The notes under the pieces are model-generated. The model ran no database searches and was not told where the DNA came from. It saw only the letters and a list, made by a program, of their open reading frames with translations. Shown here in pieces: positions 36,064-44,363 of a stretch of DNA of 64,000 nt (positions within the stretch are counted from its first letter, which is position 1; each line of letters starts with the position of its first letter). Origin of the DNA: Cupriavidus basilensis (lineage in GTDB: Bacteria; Pseudomonadota; Gammaproteobacteria; Burkholderiales; Burkholderiaceae). The stretch is from NCBI RefSeq assembly GCF_000832305.1, contig NZ_CP010537.1, forward strand, positions 992,001-1,056,000. The letters run 5' to 3'. A program made the translations under genes and the position numbers.

Positions 36064-36098
36064 GCGACGAGCGACGAGCGACGAGCGACGAGCGACGC
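36064..36098. repeat. Tandem heptamer repeat GCGACGA
   Basis: Four exact copies of GCGACGA (36064-36091) followed by a degenerate fifth (GCGACGC), just past the stop of the MDR gene and 32 bp before the end of the convergent CoA ligase gene. The 7-bp unit is not a multiple of three and lies outside both genes. Confidence 0.95.
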
Positions 36099-36129
36099 AG
36101 CTGACTATCGTAGATCGCGGACAGTGCCC

Positions 36130-37794
36130 TCAATCTGTGTGATTGGCAGCCAGTTCCGTGATCGCTTCCCGGCTGCCCGCTAACGCACGCAAGCGATACT
36201 TCTGAATCTTCCCGGTTCCCGTCTTGGGTAACGCCCCATACACAACCCTGGTCGGGCACTTGTAGTGGGCCAGACGGCTGCGGCAGAACGCAATGATCTC
36301 AGCTTCCGTCGGCGCTGCCACACCGTTCTTGAGTTCGATGAACGCGCACGGCGACTCGCCCCATTTGGGATGAGGTTGCGCCACGACAGCGGCAATCAGC
36401 ACGGCGGGATGCTGGTGGAGGACGTCCTCGACCTCGACCGACGAAATATTCTCTCCGCCTGAAATAATCACGTCCTTCGACCGATCGGTGATCTGGACGT
36501 ACCCGTCCGGATGCACGACGGCGAGATCACCCGTGTGGAACCACCCACCGGCGAAAGCCGCCTCGGTGGCCTCGGGGTTCTTCAGGTAGCCTTTCATCAC
36601 GATGTTGCCGCGCAAGAGCAACTCGCCCTGTGTCGTGCCGTCCCAGGGGACCGATTCCATCGTGTCCGGGTCGGCCACACGGAGCCCTTCGAGGCCTGCG
36701 GCGCGGTTTCCCTGGCGAGCCATCAAGCGGGCCTTCTCATCGCCGGACTTTTCATTCCATGCGGGATTCGCGTACGAACTCACCGGCGTTCCCGACGCTT
36801 CGGTGATGCCATACACATGCTCGACGTCAAAGCCCTGCTCGATCACTGCCTTGAGCACGCTTGCAGGCGGCGGAGACCCAGCGGTGCGGATACGCACAAC
36901 GTGCGAGAAGGGACGGCGCTCCTCCTGCGTCGCGGTGGCAAGTGACGAAAGCACGATCGGCGCGGCGCAGAAATGGTCCGCACCGTATGCCTCGATTGCA
37001 CTAAAAATGTTGGCAGCGGTCACCTTGCGCAGGCAAACGTGGGTGCCGGCGGCCGCCGTGACGGCCCATGAAAAACACCAGCCGTTCGCATGGAACATGG
37101 GGAGCGTCCACAGGTACTTCGGCGCGCGCGGCATTCCCCAGTCTGTCAGCTGCAACATGCTCATGAGATATGCGCCGCGATGACTAGGCACCACGCCCTT
37201 GGGGTCGGATGTCGTGCCGGACGTATAGTTCAGCGCGATCGCATTCCACTCGTCATCGGGCCAGACGCCGGGGAAGTCGATGTCGCCCTCGCGCAGGAAT
37301 TGCTCATACTCCATTGCGCCGATCGGTTCGCCCGCCGGCGCCAGCGCGTCGGCAATGTCGATCACCAGTGGCGCATTCGGCAAGCCTTGCAAGGCCTCGG
37401 CAGCCAGTGCCGAGAACTCACGGTCCACGAACAACACCTTGCATTCTCCGTGCGCGACGATGAACCGCACGCCGTCAGCATCCAGGCGACAGTTGATCGC
37501 ATTCAGCACTGCACCGCTAAGCGGAATGCCGTGATGGGCTTCGACCATTGCGGGTGTATTTGGCGCCAGAATCGACACCGTATCTCCGCGGCCGACGCCG
37601 CGCTTGACCAGCGCGCTGGCCAGTTGCCTGCAACGCTCCCTTGTTACCTTCCAGGATTGGCGAACGGGGCCATGGATGATGGCGGTGCGGTCCGGATACT
37701 GCTCGGCGCACCGGTCAAGAAAGTGCAGGGGGGTGAGCGGCATGTGGTTCGCGGCGCGGCGATCCAGTCCGACCTGGTAGATGTTCGTGTTCAT
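36130..37794 (-). CDS. AMP-forming acyl-CoA synthetase
   Basis: Activates a carboxylic acid to a CoA thioester. The 554-residue protein has ALNYTSGTTSDPKGVVPSHRG (P-loop), EHVYGITEASGTPVSSYA, the GWFHTGDLAVVHPDGY hinge and LPKTGTGKIQKYRLR with the catalytic lysine. The NYTSGTT..PKGVV..HRGAYL form is typical of the DmdB/medium-chain branch. ATG 37794 follows CTGCAGGAGACAACGC; the upstream extension to 37896 has no homology. Its end converges on the MDR gene. With the plus-strand SDR, thiolase and AAHS transporter downstream of its divergent promoter, it fits a peripheral pathway for an imported aryl or branched acid. Confidence 0.92.
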   Translation of the reverse strand: MNTNIYQVGLDRRAANHMPLTPLHFLDRCAEQYPDRTAIIHGPVRQSWKVTRERCRQLASALVKRGVGRGDTVSILAPNTPAMVEAHHGIPLSGAVLNAINCRLDADGVRFIVAHGECKVLFVDREFSALAAEALQGLPNAPLVIDIADALAPAGEPIGAMEYEQFLREGDIDFPGVWPDDEWNAIALNYTSGTTSDPKGVVPSHRGAYLMSMLQLTDWGMPRAPKYLWTLPMFHANGWCFSWAVTAAAGTHVCLRKVTAANIFSAIEAYGADHFCAAPIVLSSLATATQEERRPFSHVVRIRTAGSPPPASVLKAVIEQGFDVEHVYGITEASGTPVSSYANPAWNEKSGDEKARLMARQGNRAAGLEGLRVADPDTMESVPWDGTTQGELLLRGNIVMKGYLKNPEATEAAFAGGWFHTGDLAVVHPDGYVQITDRSKDVIISGGENISSVEVEDVLHQHPAVLIAAVVAQPHPKWGESPCAFIELKNGVAAPTEAEIIAFCRSRLAHYKCPTRVVYGALPKTGTGKIQKYRLRALAGSREAITELAANHTD

Positions 37795-38018
37795 GCGTTG
37801 TCTCCTGCAGATTTTCGAGGCTGTCGGGCGTGCTCCGCCAGCGATTGATCTTAGGTGCTTAAGTGGGTGACGATACCGCTCATGGCGCGCAAACAATGTC
37901 TTGCACAGGACAATGCCGTGCTCGAAGCATCCGCAGCCATCTGACGCGATTGTCGGCTACGTGACAGTGAGAACGCTGGGCCGGCACTACGCTCCTTCCC
38001 ACACGCTCGTGTGAGCTG

Positions 38019-38786
38019 GTGAGAAGGGAAGCGAAAGTGAAAGTGAAAGCGAAAGCAAACAGATTGGCGTCGCCGCCTGGCGAGTTGGCAACGATTCGTC
38101 AGGCCGTGGAATGGGCCATCGTCACCCGCCGCAGCGTGCGGGCCTTCCTGCAGAAGACGGTCCCGGTCGAAACGATTGAAGCGATCCTTGACGTGGCTCG
38201 CTACGCCGCAACAGGCGTCAACATTCAACCGTGGAGGGTCCACGTGGTTGCCGGAGAGGCAAAGGAACGCCTTTGCGCAGCGATCCGGCGCGTCGATGAC
38301 GATCCTGCGCTTTCCACCAGCCATTCCGATGAATGGGACTACTACCCGGAGCAGTGGGTCTCGCCGTATGTGGACCGTCGCCGTTCATTGGGATGGCAGC
38401 TCTACGGGCTGCTTGGCATCGAAAAAGGCAACAAGTCGCGGATGCAGCAGCAGCATGGCCGCAATTACCTGTTCTTTGATGCGCCGGTCGGATTGCTCTT
38501 CACCGTGGACCGAGTGATGAGCGAGGGCAGCCTGCTTGACTACGGGATGTTCCTTCAAAACATCATGGTGGTCGCCCGTGCACACGGTTTAAGCACCTGC
38601 CCGCAGGCGGCGTTCATGAAGTACTACACGATCATCGAACAGCAGCTTTCCCTGGCGCCAACCGAGAAGTTCCTGGTGGGAATGAGCCTCGGCTACGCAG
38701 ACGAGAGCCGCGTGGAAAACACACTCGTGTCCGAGCGCGAGCCGGTGTCGAGCTTCACCTGTTTCCACGGCCTGGAACGCGCTTGA
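38019..38786 (+). CDS. Nitroreductase-family FMN protein
   Basis: A roughly 250-residue flavoprotein of the nitroreductase fold. TRRSVRAFLQKTVPVETIEAIL and ARYAATGVNIQPWRVHVV hold the FMN-binding residues of the N-terminal half; LLDYGMFLQNIMVVARAHGLSTCPQAAF is the central family signature. The start is uncertain: GTG 38019 gives the longest form, but GTG 38037, 9 bp after GAAGGGA, is at least as good. The first codons are an AAAGTG/AAAGCG repeat giving KVKVKAKA. The family reduces nitro, quinone or enoyl groups. It precedes the AAHS transporter by 48 bp and likely shares its operon. Confidence 0.85.
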   Translation: MRREAKVKVKAKANRLASPPGELATIRQAVEWAIVTRRSVRAFLQKTVPVETIEAILDVARYAATGVNIQPWRVHVVAGEAKERLCAAIRRVDDDPALSTSHSDEWDYYPEQWVSPYVDRRRSLGWQLYGLLGIEKGNKSRMQQQHGRNYLFFDAPVGLLFTVDRVMSEGSLLDYGMFLQNIMVVARAHGLSTCPQAAFMKYYTIIEQQLSLAPTEKFLVGMSLGYADESRVENTLVSEREPVSSFTCFHGLERA

Positions 38787-38834
38787 CCGAAGATTTCACA
38801 ACAATGACTTGATCCATCACGAATGGAGGAGACG

Positions 38835-40205
38835 ATGAAAAAAGATATCGATGTGCAAAAGGTTGCAGAGAACGCCCGGTTCTCCGGGTTTCACGGCATC
38901 ATCCTGTTTTGGTGTGTGGTGATTCTCGTGCTCGATGGCTATGACTTGGCGGTCGTCGGCGCTGCACTTCCTTCGATCATGAAGGAAATGGGCGTGGACG
39001 CCACCAAGGCCGGATTCATGGCCAGTTCGGCTCTGTTCGGCATGATGCTGGGCGCTATCTACCTGGGGACGCTTGCCGACAAGATTGGTCGCAAGCTGTC
39101 GATTTGCATCTGCGTGGGGCTGTTCAGTGTGTTCACTGCCGCTGCAGGCCTGACCAGCGATCCGGTCAGTTTCAGCGCGATGCGCTTTCTCGCCGGGTTG
39201 GGGATCGGCGGTGTCCTGCCGGTGGTCACTGCCCAGATGGGAGAGTTTGCCCCTGGCAAGGTGCGGGCGAGATTGGTGACGATCGTATTCGCCGGTTATT
39301 CCATCGGCGGCATCCTGGTCGCCCTGACCGGCAAGCAGCTCATCGGCGCCTACGGATGGCCGGCCGTGTTTTTGGTGGCGGGCCTGCCGGTCCTCTTCAT
39401 TCCGTTCATCCTGTGGACGATGCCGGAATCGATGGCCTTCCTCGCCAAGAAGAATCGGCAGGAGGCACTCCGGCGTGTTGTACAGAAGATCGCGCCGGAG
39501 CTACGCATCGCCGATGACGATCGTCTTGTCGTACCGCAGGAAGCGATGGCGTCCAACGCTCCCGTCAAGGCATTGTTCGCCGATGGCCGTGCGCTGAGCA
39601 CTGTCATGCTGTGGACGGCGTTCTTCACCGGGCTTTTCATGGTCTATTCGCTCAGCTCGTGGCTGACTAAGCTGATGGCGATGTCTGGCTACAGCCTCGG
39701 ATCGGCGCTGAACTTCGTGCTGGTGTTCAACATCGGGGCAGCATGCGGGGCGATTGGCGGTGGGTGGCTGGGCGACAAGTTCAACATCAAGCATGTACTG
39801 GTGGCCTTCTACGCGACCGGTGCGGTGTCGCTCACCCTCATGGGATACACGAAGGCTACTGAGCTGCTCTTCGTACTTGTCTTCGTCGTCGGCGCATCGA
39901 CGCTGGGTACGCAGTTGCTCGCGTACGCATACGCTGGCGAGTTTTACCCCGGCTCCATTCGATCGACCGGCGTCGGCTTCGCCTCGGGAATTGGCCGTCT
40001 TGGCGCCATCGTGGCACCGGTGCTGATTGGGATGCTGGTCGCTATGAAGCTGCCGCTTGAGCAGAACTTTCTTGCGATCGGTATTGCCGGTGTGATTGGA
40101 ACGCTTGCCGTCACGCTGGTCGACCACCGCCGCAGCGCCTCCGTGCGGACGAAACAAGGTAGTTCGCTCTCCTCGCTGGATGTACGGTCGTCCACTCATC
40201 ACTAA
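38835..40205 (+). CDS. MFS transporter, aromatic acid:H+ symporter (AAHS) family
   Basis: A 456-residue twelve-helix carrier, paralogue of the one at 16968. VLDGYDLAVVGAALPSIM contains the AAHS DGYD signature, TLADKIGRKLS the loop 2-3 motif, and GGWLGDKFNIKHV its repeat in the second half. ATG 38835 follows ATGGAGGAGACG. The two paralogues align along their whole length, with the same AGFMASSALFGMM helix 2 segment. Next to a CoA ligase, SDR and thiolase it probably imports the acid this block degrades. Confidence 0.94.
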   Translation: MKKDIDVQKVAENARFSGFHGIILFWCVVILVLDGYDLAVVGAALPSIMKEMGVDATKAGFMASSALFGMMLGAIYLGTLADKIGRKLSICICVGLFSVFTAAAGLTSDPVSFSAMRFLAGLGIGGVLPVVTAQMGEFAPGKVRARLVTIVFAGYSIGGILVALTGKQLIGAYGWPAVFLVAGLPVLFIPFILWTMPESMAFLAKKNRQEALRRVVQKIAPELRIADDDRLVVPQEAMASNAPVKALFADGRALSTVMLWTAFFTGLFMVYSLSSWLTKLMAMSGYSLGSALNFVLVFNIGAACGAIGGGWLGDKFNIKHVLVAFYATGAVSLTLMGYTKATELLFVLVFVVGASTLGTQLLAYAYAGEFYPGSIRSTGVGFASGIGRLGAIVAPVLIGMLVAMKLPLEQNFLAIGIAGVIGTLAVTLVDHRRSASVRTKQGSSLSSLDVRSSTHH

Positions 40206-40228
40206 ACCACTCTTACCGATTTACCGAT

Positions 40229-40987
40229 ATGCAAATTCAGGACAATGTTTTTATAGTGACGGGCGGCGGATCCGGGCTGGGCGCTGCCACGGTACATGCC
40301 CTTGCCGAAAATGGCGCCAAAGTCGTGATCGCGGACCGCGATGCGGATGCCGGCCAAGCTGTCGCCAAAACATCAGGCGGCGCCTTCGTGCGGACCGATG
40401 TCACGGACGAAGAAAGCGTGCAGGGCATGTACGCATTCGCAACGCGATTGGGCGTACTGCGCGGCGTGATCAACTGCGCTGGCGTGGCGCCCGCTGAGAA
40501 AGTCATTGGCAAGAGCGGGGTGCATGCCATGGCTTCTTTCAGCCGGACCATGCAGATCAACGTCGGTGGCACCTTCAACGTGCTGCGCCTTGGGGCGGAG
40601 ATCATGGCCGGTCAGGAGGCGCTGGCGGATGGCGAGCGGGGCGTCATCGTCAACACGGCCTCCATTGCCGCATTCGATGGCCAGGTTGGGCAGACCGCCT
40701 ACGCCGCCTCGAAGGGCGCCATCGTCGCCATGACGTTACCGCTGGCCCGCGAGCTGGCGCGCTTCGGCATCCGGGTCATGGCAATCGCGCCGGGAATCAT
40801 GGAGACGCCGATGCTACTGGGTATGCCGGCAGAAGTGCAAAAGGCGCTTGGGGACGCCGTGCCCTTTCCACAGCGTATGGGACGGCCAACGGAGTTCGCG
40901 GACCTTGTGAAACACATCATCGGCAGTCCATATCTGAACGGCGAAGTCATTCGTCTCGATGGCGCAATCCGCATGGCGGCAAAATGA
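40229..40987 (+). CDS. SDR 3-hydroxyacyl-CoA dehydrogenase-like protein
   Basis: A classical 252-residue short-chain dehydrogenase. FIVTGGGSGLGAATVHALAE is the TGxxxGxG cofactor loop, INCAGVAPAEK the NAG-like motif, VNTASIAAFDGQVGQTAYAASKGA carries Ser and YxxxK. Acidic DRDADAG after beta-2 indicates NAD preference. The sequence resembles type-2 3-hydroxyacyl-CoA dehydrogenase (HSD17B10-like). ATG 40229 lies 23 bp after the transporter stop. With the thiolase 11 bp downstream it gives the dehydrogenation and thiolysis steps of a beta-oxidation-type sequence. Confidence 0.9.
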   Translation: MQIQDNVFIVTGGGSGLGAATVHALAENGAKVVIADRDADAGQAVAKTSGGAFVRTDVTDEESVQGMYAFATRLGVLRGVINCAGVAPAEKVIGKSGVHAMASFSRTMQINVGGTFNVLRLGAEIMAGQEALADGERGVIVNTASIAAFDGQVGQTAYAASKGAIVAMTLPLARELARFGIRVMAIAPGIMETPMLLGMPAEVQKALGDAVPFPQRMGRPTEFADLVKHIIGSPYLNGEVIRLDGAIRMAAK

Positions 40988-40998
40988 AGGAGATTGGC

Positions 40999-42198
40999 AT
41001 GACGAACACAAACGATCCCGTGGTGATCATGTCCGCGGCCCGCACACCGATCGGTGGCTTCCAGGGCGCGTTGGCATCGTTGACAGCGCCGGAGCTGGGG
41101 GGCGCTGCCATCCAGGCCGCCGTGGAGCGGGCAAAGATCGATCCCGCGTCGGTCCAGGAACTGCTGATGGGATGTGTCCTTCCCGCCGGACTTGGGCAAG
41201 CCCCGGCGCGGCAGGCGTCCATCAACGCAGGCCTGCCGCTTGGCGTGCCATGCACGACGATCAGCAAGGTCTGCGGTTCGGGCATGAAGTCGGTGATGTT
41301 AGCCCATGACCTCCTTCTTGCTGGATCGAACGACCTCATGGTGGCAGGCGGCATGGAGTCGATGTCGAACGCGCCGTACTTGTTGCCGAAAGCGCGTGCG
41401 GGATACAGGCTTGGCCACGGCAAGCTCATTGACCACATGTTCTTCGATGGCCTCGAGGACCACTATGGCGACGATACGCGTGGCCGGTTGATGGGAACGT
41501 TTGCGGAAGATTGCGCCGACGCATATCGCTTCAGCCGGCATGCACAGGACGAGTGGGCGGTTCTCTCGACGCTGCGCGCGCAGGCGGCCATTCAGGCGGG
41601 GCACTTTGCCTGGGAGACCGTGCCGCTAACCGTCGCGGGGCGCAAGAGCAGTGTGACGGTCCGGGAGGACGAGCTGCCGCTCAAGGCCGACCTGAGCCGC
41701 ATTCCTACCCTGAAGCCTGCTTTCAGGCAGGATGGCACCGTGACGCCGGCAAACTCCAGTTCGATTTCGGACGGCGCCGCGGCGCTGGTGCTTACCCGCC
41801 AGTCCGTCGCCGAGCGCATGGGCGTGCGCCCCCTCGCGAGGATCGTCGGTCATGCGAGCCATGCCCAGGAGCCCGCCAAGTTCGCGACGGCGCCGATTGA
41901 TGCCATTCGCAAGCTCCTGGATCGCACCGGATGGGCGACCGCCGATGTCGATCTGTGGGAAATCAATGAGGCCTTCGCGGTGGTCCCAATGGCGGCTGTT
42001 CATGATCTCAGGTTGGATCGGGACCAGGTGAACGTCCACGGCGGGGCGTGCGCATTGGGACACCCGATTGGCGCTTCGGGCGCGCGAATTCTCGTCACGC
42101 TGCTTGGTGCGCTTCGAAGAATCGGTGGCAGGCGAGGTATTGCAAGCCTCTGTATCGGGGGCGGTGAGGCTACCGCTGTGGCTGTCGAACTCGTCTGA
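40999..42198 (+). CDS. Thiolase family acetyl-CoA acyltransferase
   Basis: A 399-residue thiolase. ISKVCGSGMKSVMLAHDLL has the nucleophilic cysteine at about residue 92, GGMESMSNAPYLL is a family block, NVHGGACALGHPIGASGARIL carries the histidine, and SLCIGGGEATAV the second cysteine. ATG 40999 follows AAGGAGATTGGC; the upstream ATG 40984 overlaps the ribosome binding site. The biosynthetic-type thiolase signature suggests acetoacetyl-CoA or a short branched ketoacyl-CoA. Last gene of the plus-strand unit, convergent with the Crp/Fnr gene. Confidence 0.95.
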   Translation: MTNTNDPVVIMSAARTPIGGFQGALASLTAPELGGAAIQAAVERAKIDPASVQELLMGCVLPAGLGQAPARQASINAGLPLGVPCTTISKVCGSGMKSVMLAHDLLLAGSNDLMVAGGMESMSNAPYLLPKARAGYRLGHGKLIDHMFFDGLEDHYGDDTRGRLMGTFAEDCADAYRFSRHAQDEWAVLSTLRAQAAIQAGHFAWETVPLTVAGRKSSVTVREDELPLKADLSRIPTLKPAFRQDGTVTPANSSSISDGAAALVLTRQSVAERMGVRPLARIVGHASHAQEPAKFATAPIDAIRKLLDRTGWATADVDLWEINEAFAVVPMAAVHDLRLDRDQVNVHGGACALGHPIGASGARILVTLLGALRRIGGRRGIASLCIGGGEATAVAVELV

Positions 42199-42270
42199 CG
42201 CCATCAATGGCAACGTGGCGCGCCGCCATTTGTCTTCCAGCGCGCGTCACGGGAGCCCCTGCGGCGGCCT

Positions 42271-43029
42271 TCAGTCACCGATGTGGGCAAACTGCCGCAT
42301 CCCTTCGAGATCGAGGATCTGTATGGAGCCATACTCGATGGCAAGCATGCCGGCGTCGGCCAGTTCGCGAAGCGCCCGATTGGTGTTCTGCCTTGACAGG
42401 CCGGACAGACGGCCGACTTCCTCCTGAGACAGGCTCAGTGTCCGGTCGGTGGACGGGTAGAGTTGCTGGTGAAACAGTTCGGCCAGGCAGAATGCGACGC
42501 GAGCTGCAGCTTCATGCAGGCGCAGGTTGTGGACCAGGCCAACGTAGTAGCCGCACCGGGCATTGAGCTGGTCGATGACATAGCGGCTGAAGGCGGGATT
42601 GCGGTCAAGGAGCCAAAGGAAAGTCGCACGGGGCACAAAGGCCACGCGGCTCTCCTTGATCGCAACGACCGAATATGGGCGCGGCTCGCGCTTCAGGACC
42701 GCCCCCTCACCAAACCATGATCCGGCCGGAACGCCGGCGAACGTGATAGCCCGCCCGCAGGCCGATGCGGTGTCGACCTTCGCCATGCCTTCGATCACGG
42801 CCAGCCAGTGATCGGCGGGGTCCCCACGATGGCAAGCCACTCCGCCGGCGGGATATTGGCGCTCGTAGGCGTCGGCCTGCACTCTGGCTTGTTCCTCGGC
42901 CGTCAAGCCAGCAAACCACGTAGCGCTTTCGACGAAGGATTCTAATGAGGCGGAGCGGGACGAGCGCGTGCGCAGGAGAAATTCGGGGGTAACGGATCGT
43001 TCCCGATGCGGGTTCGACAGCGTTTGCAT
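42271..43029 (-). CDS. Crp/Fnr family transcriptional regulator
   Basis: A 252-residue regulator with a cyclic-nucleotide-binding-like barrel (about 40-150: WFAGLTAEEQARVQADAYER through GSWFGEGAVLKREPRPYSVVA) and a C-terminal helix-turn-helix LSLSQEEVGRLSGLSRQNTNRAL. No FNR-type N-terminal cysteine cluster is visible. ATG 43029 follows AAGAAAGGAGTTGTC; the open frame to 43071 is upstream of that site. A perfect 20-bp inverted repeat lies 76 bp before the start. It converges on the thiolase gene; its targets are unknown, but it may regulate the 36130-42198 pathway. Confidence 0.92.
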   Translation of the reverse strand: MQTLSNPHRERSVTPEFLLRTRSSRSASLESFVESATWFAGLTAEEQARVQADAYERQYPAGGVACHRGDPADHWLAVIEGMAKVDTASACGRAITFAGVPAGSWFGEGAVLKREPRPYSVVAIKESRVAFVPRATFLWLLDRNPAFSRYVIDQLNARCGYYVGLVHNLRLHEAAARVAFCLAELFHQQLYPSTDRTLSLSQEEVGRLSGLSRQNTNRALRELADAGMLAIEYGSIQILDLEGMRQFAHIGD

Positions 43030-43104
43030 GACAACTCCTTTCTTGCGTGGGTGGCACGATTGAGTGTGCATGCGTGTCTCCTTGCATTCAGCGCCGGTCA
43101 GGCT

Positions 43105-43148
43105 GCCGTAGTCTTAAGTGAAATTGTGATTTCACTTAAGACTACGGC
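43105..43148. promoter_or_regulatory. Perfect 20-bp inverted repeat upstream of crp/fnr gene
   Basis: Left arm 43105-43124 (GCCGTAGTCTTAAGTGAAAT), 4-bp spacer TGTG, right arm 43129-43148 is its exact reverse complement. A partial copy of an arm, GCCGTAAGTGAAA, occurs at 43258-43270. There is no T-run after it on either strand, so a terminator is unlikely; it is more likely an operator for the Crp/Fnr or the TetR protein encoded here. Nothing else is recognised in 43149-43334. Confidence 0.7.
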
Positions 43149-43334
43149 GCGCCCCATCCACTGTCAAGGATTAGCTAGGCAGGGAAAATCCTAACAAAAC
43201 GGGATCATTCGGAAGATTTGCGGCGCAAGAGCCACAAATCGTGCGCGTCGATAGTTCGCCGTAAGTGAAACGGAGGTTCATTTTATGCGAAAGGAGTGTC
43301 GCACATGCCTGCATGAGCCGCGAACGACGCACTC

Positions 43335-43973
43335 TTAGGGCGGGAAACTCAAAGGACGACCGGAAACACCGCGAAGGCAGAAAGTGATAATGGTTGCCGC
43401 CTGAGGGATCAACGGCGCGGTATCTGGCCGGGGTTCGGAACTCAGCGGCGCGACGAGCCCTTCGAACAGGCAGCCGACGATGCAGTCAGCCGACGCCGCA
43501 ACATCCTGGGCTGGAAACTCGCCGTCGGCAACACCCTGCTCGATGATCGTCTTGAATACCCTGGACAGCGCACGGTGATAGGTCAGCCTTGCAGCCTCCA
43601 CCTCTGGCTCTACCGGCTCAGCAACCAGCGCGTGCGCGAGCCGGCGACCTCGCAAGGCACGACTGGCGAAGGTCCAGGCGGCCGCACCGAGACGCTCGCA
43701 CGCGGTCCCGTCGCCCATGGCGATGCCTGCGACCACATCCACTTCCCGTTGCGCCGTGGTCTTGACGACTTCGACCATGAGTTCGGTCTTGGAGGGAAAG
43801 TAGCGGTAAAGCGTGCCAATGGCGATGCCCGCGGCATCAGCGATAGCCGTCATCTGTGCCTCGCGAAATCCCGACCGTGAAACCAGGTCCCGCGCAGCTT
43901 TGAGAATAAGCGGATGCTTGTCGGCGCCGCGGCGCCGGATGCGAACACGCTGGGGATTCAGAAGATCTTGCAT
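43335..43973 (-). CDS. TetR/AcrR family transcriptional regulator
   Basis: A 212-residue TetR regulator. The DNA-binding domain spans about 20-65: HPLILKAARDLVSRSGF, then MTAIADAAGIAIGTLYRYFP and SKTELMVEVV. The C-terminal part resembles the TetR_C domain with FEGLVAPLSSEP. ATG 43973 gives a normal N-terminus with a short basic extension (RVRIRRRGADK). It is upstream of, and in the same direction as, the Crp/Fnr gene with the inverted repeat between them. Its ligand is unknown. Confidence 0.92.
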   Translation of the reverse strand: MQDLLNPQRVRIRRRGADKHPLILKAARDLVSRSGFREAQMTAIADAAGIAIGTLYRYFPSKTELMVEVVKTTAQREVDVVAGIAMGDGTACERLGAAAWTFASRALRGRRLAHALVAEPVEPEVEAARLTYHRALSRVFKTIIEQGVADGEFPAQDVAASADCIVGCLFEGLVAPLSSEPRPDTAPLIPQAATIITFCLRGVSGRPLSFPP

Positions 43974-44363
43974 GCCAGGCTACTCGTCGCTCTGCTCGCA
44001 CCAGGAAAGTGCGAAGTCATCGATAACGCTGAGCCAATTATGCCACCGGATCAGGGCAAGGCGCCTACGCCGGCTCGCGCCAGGGCCGTGATCAGAATCC
44101 TTGGGCCGAGCCGGTTCGCTGGACTAGGCGGATGGCGCGGTACCGCGGCAGGCCAAGCAAGCTGGCCAACTCCGACAGCCCCTCGAAGAGGTGTTCCCAG
44201 CTCGGATTGTTGTCCTAGGCAACGAGTGCGATGCAGGCTTGTCCGTCGCCGGGGTGCGAAGCGTAGAGCTGGACGGAATAAGATGAGAAAGATTAGGAAA
44301 CCTCAGCTAACCGATTTCGCTTCGATCTCTATAGTTCTCCTGAGTCTGGAGCCAGGATGTCCG
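43974..44363. other. Intergenic region upstream of tetR, past nemA
   Basis: No intact gene. The minus strand at 44092-44274 has a protein-like frame with one stop (listed separately). The plus-strand frame 43914-44567 overlaps tetR and nemA and has no features. Confidence 0.5.
44092..44274 (-). pseudogene. Possible remnant of an unrecognised gene
   Basis: One minus-strand frame reads VQLYASHPGDGQACIALVA, a TAG stop, then NNPSWEHLFEGLSELASLLG and LPRYRAIRLVQRTG before TGA. The composition and amphipathic pattern look like genuine protein with an acquired stop codon rather than a chance frame. No start codon, ribosome binding site or family was recognised. Confidence 0.3.
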
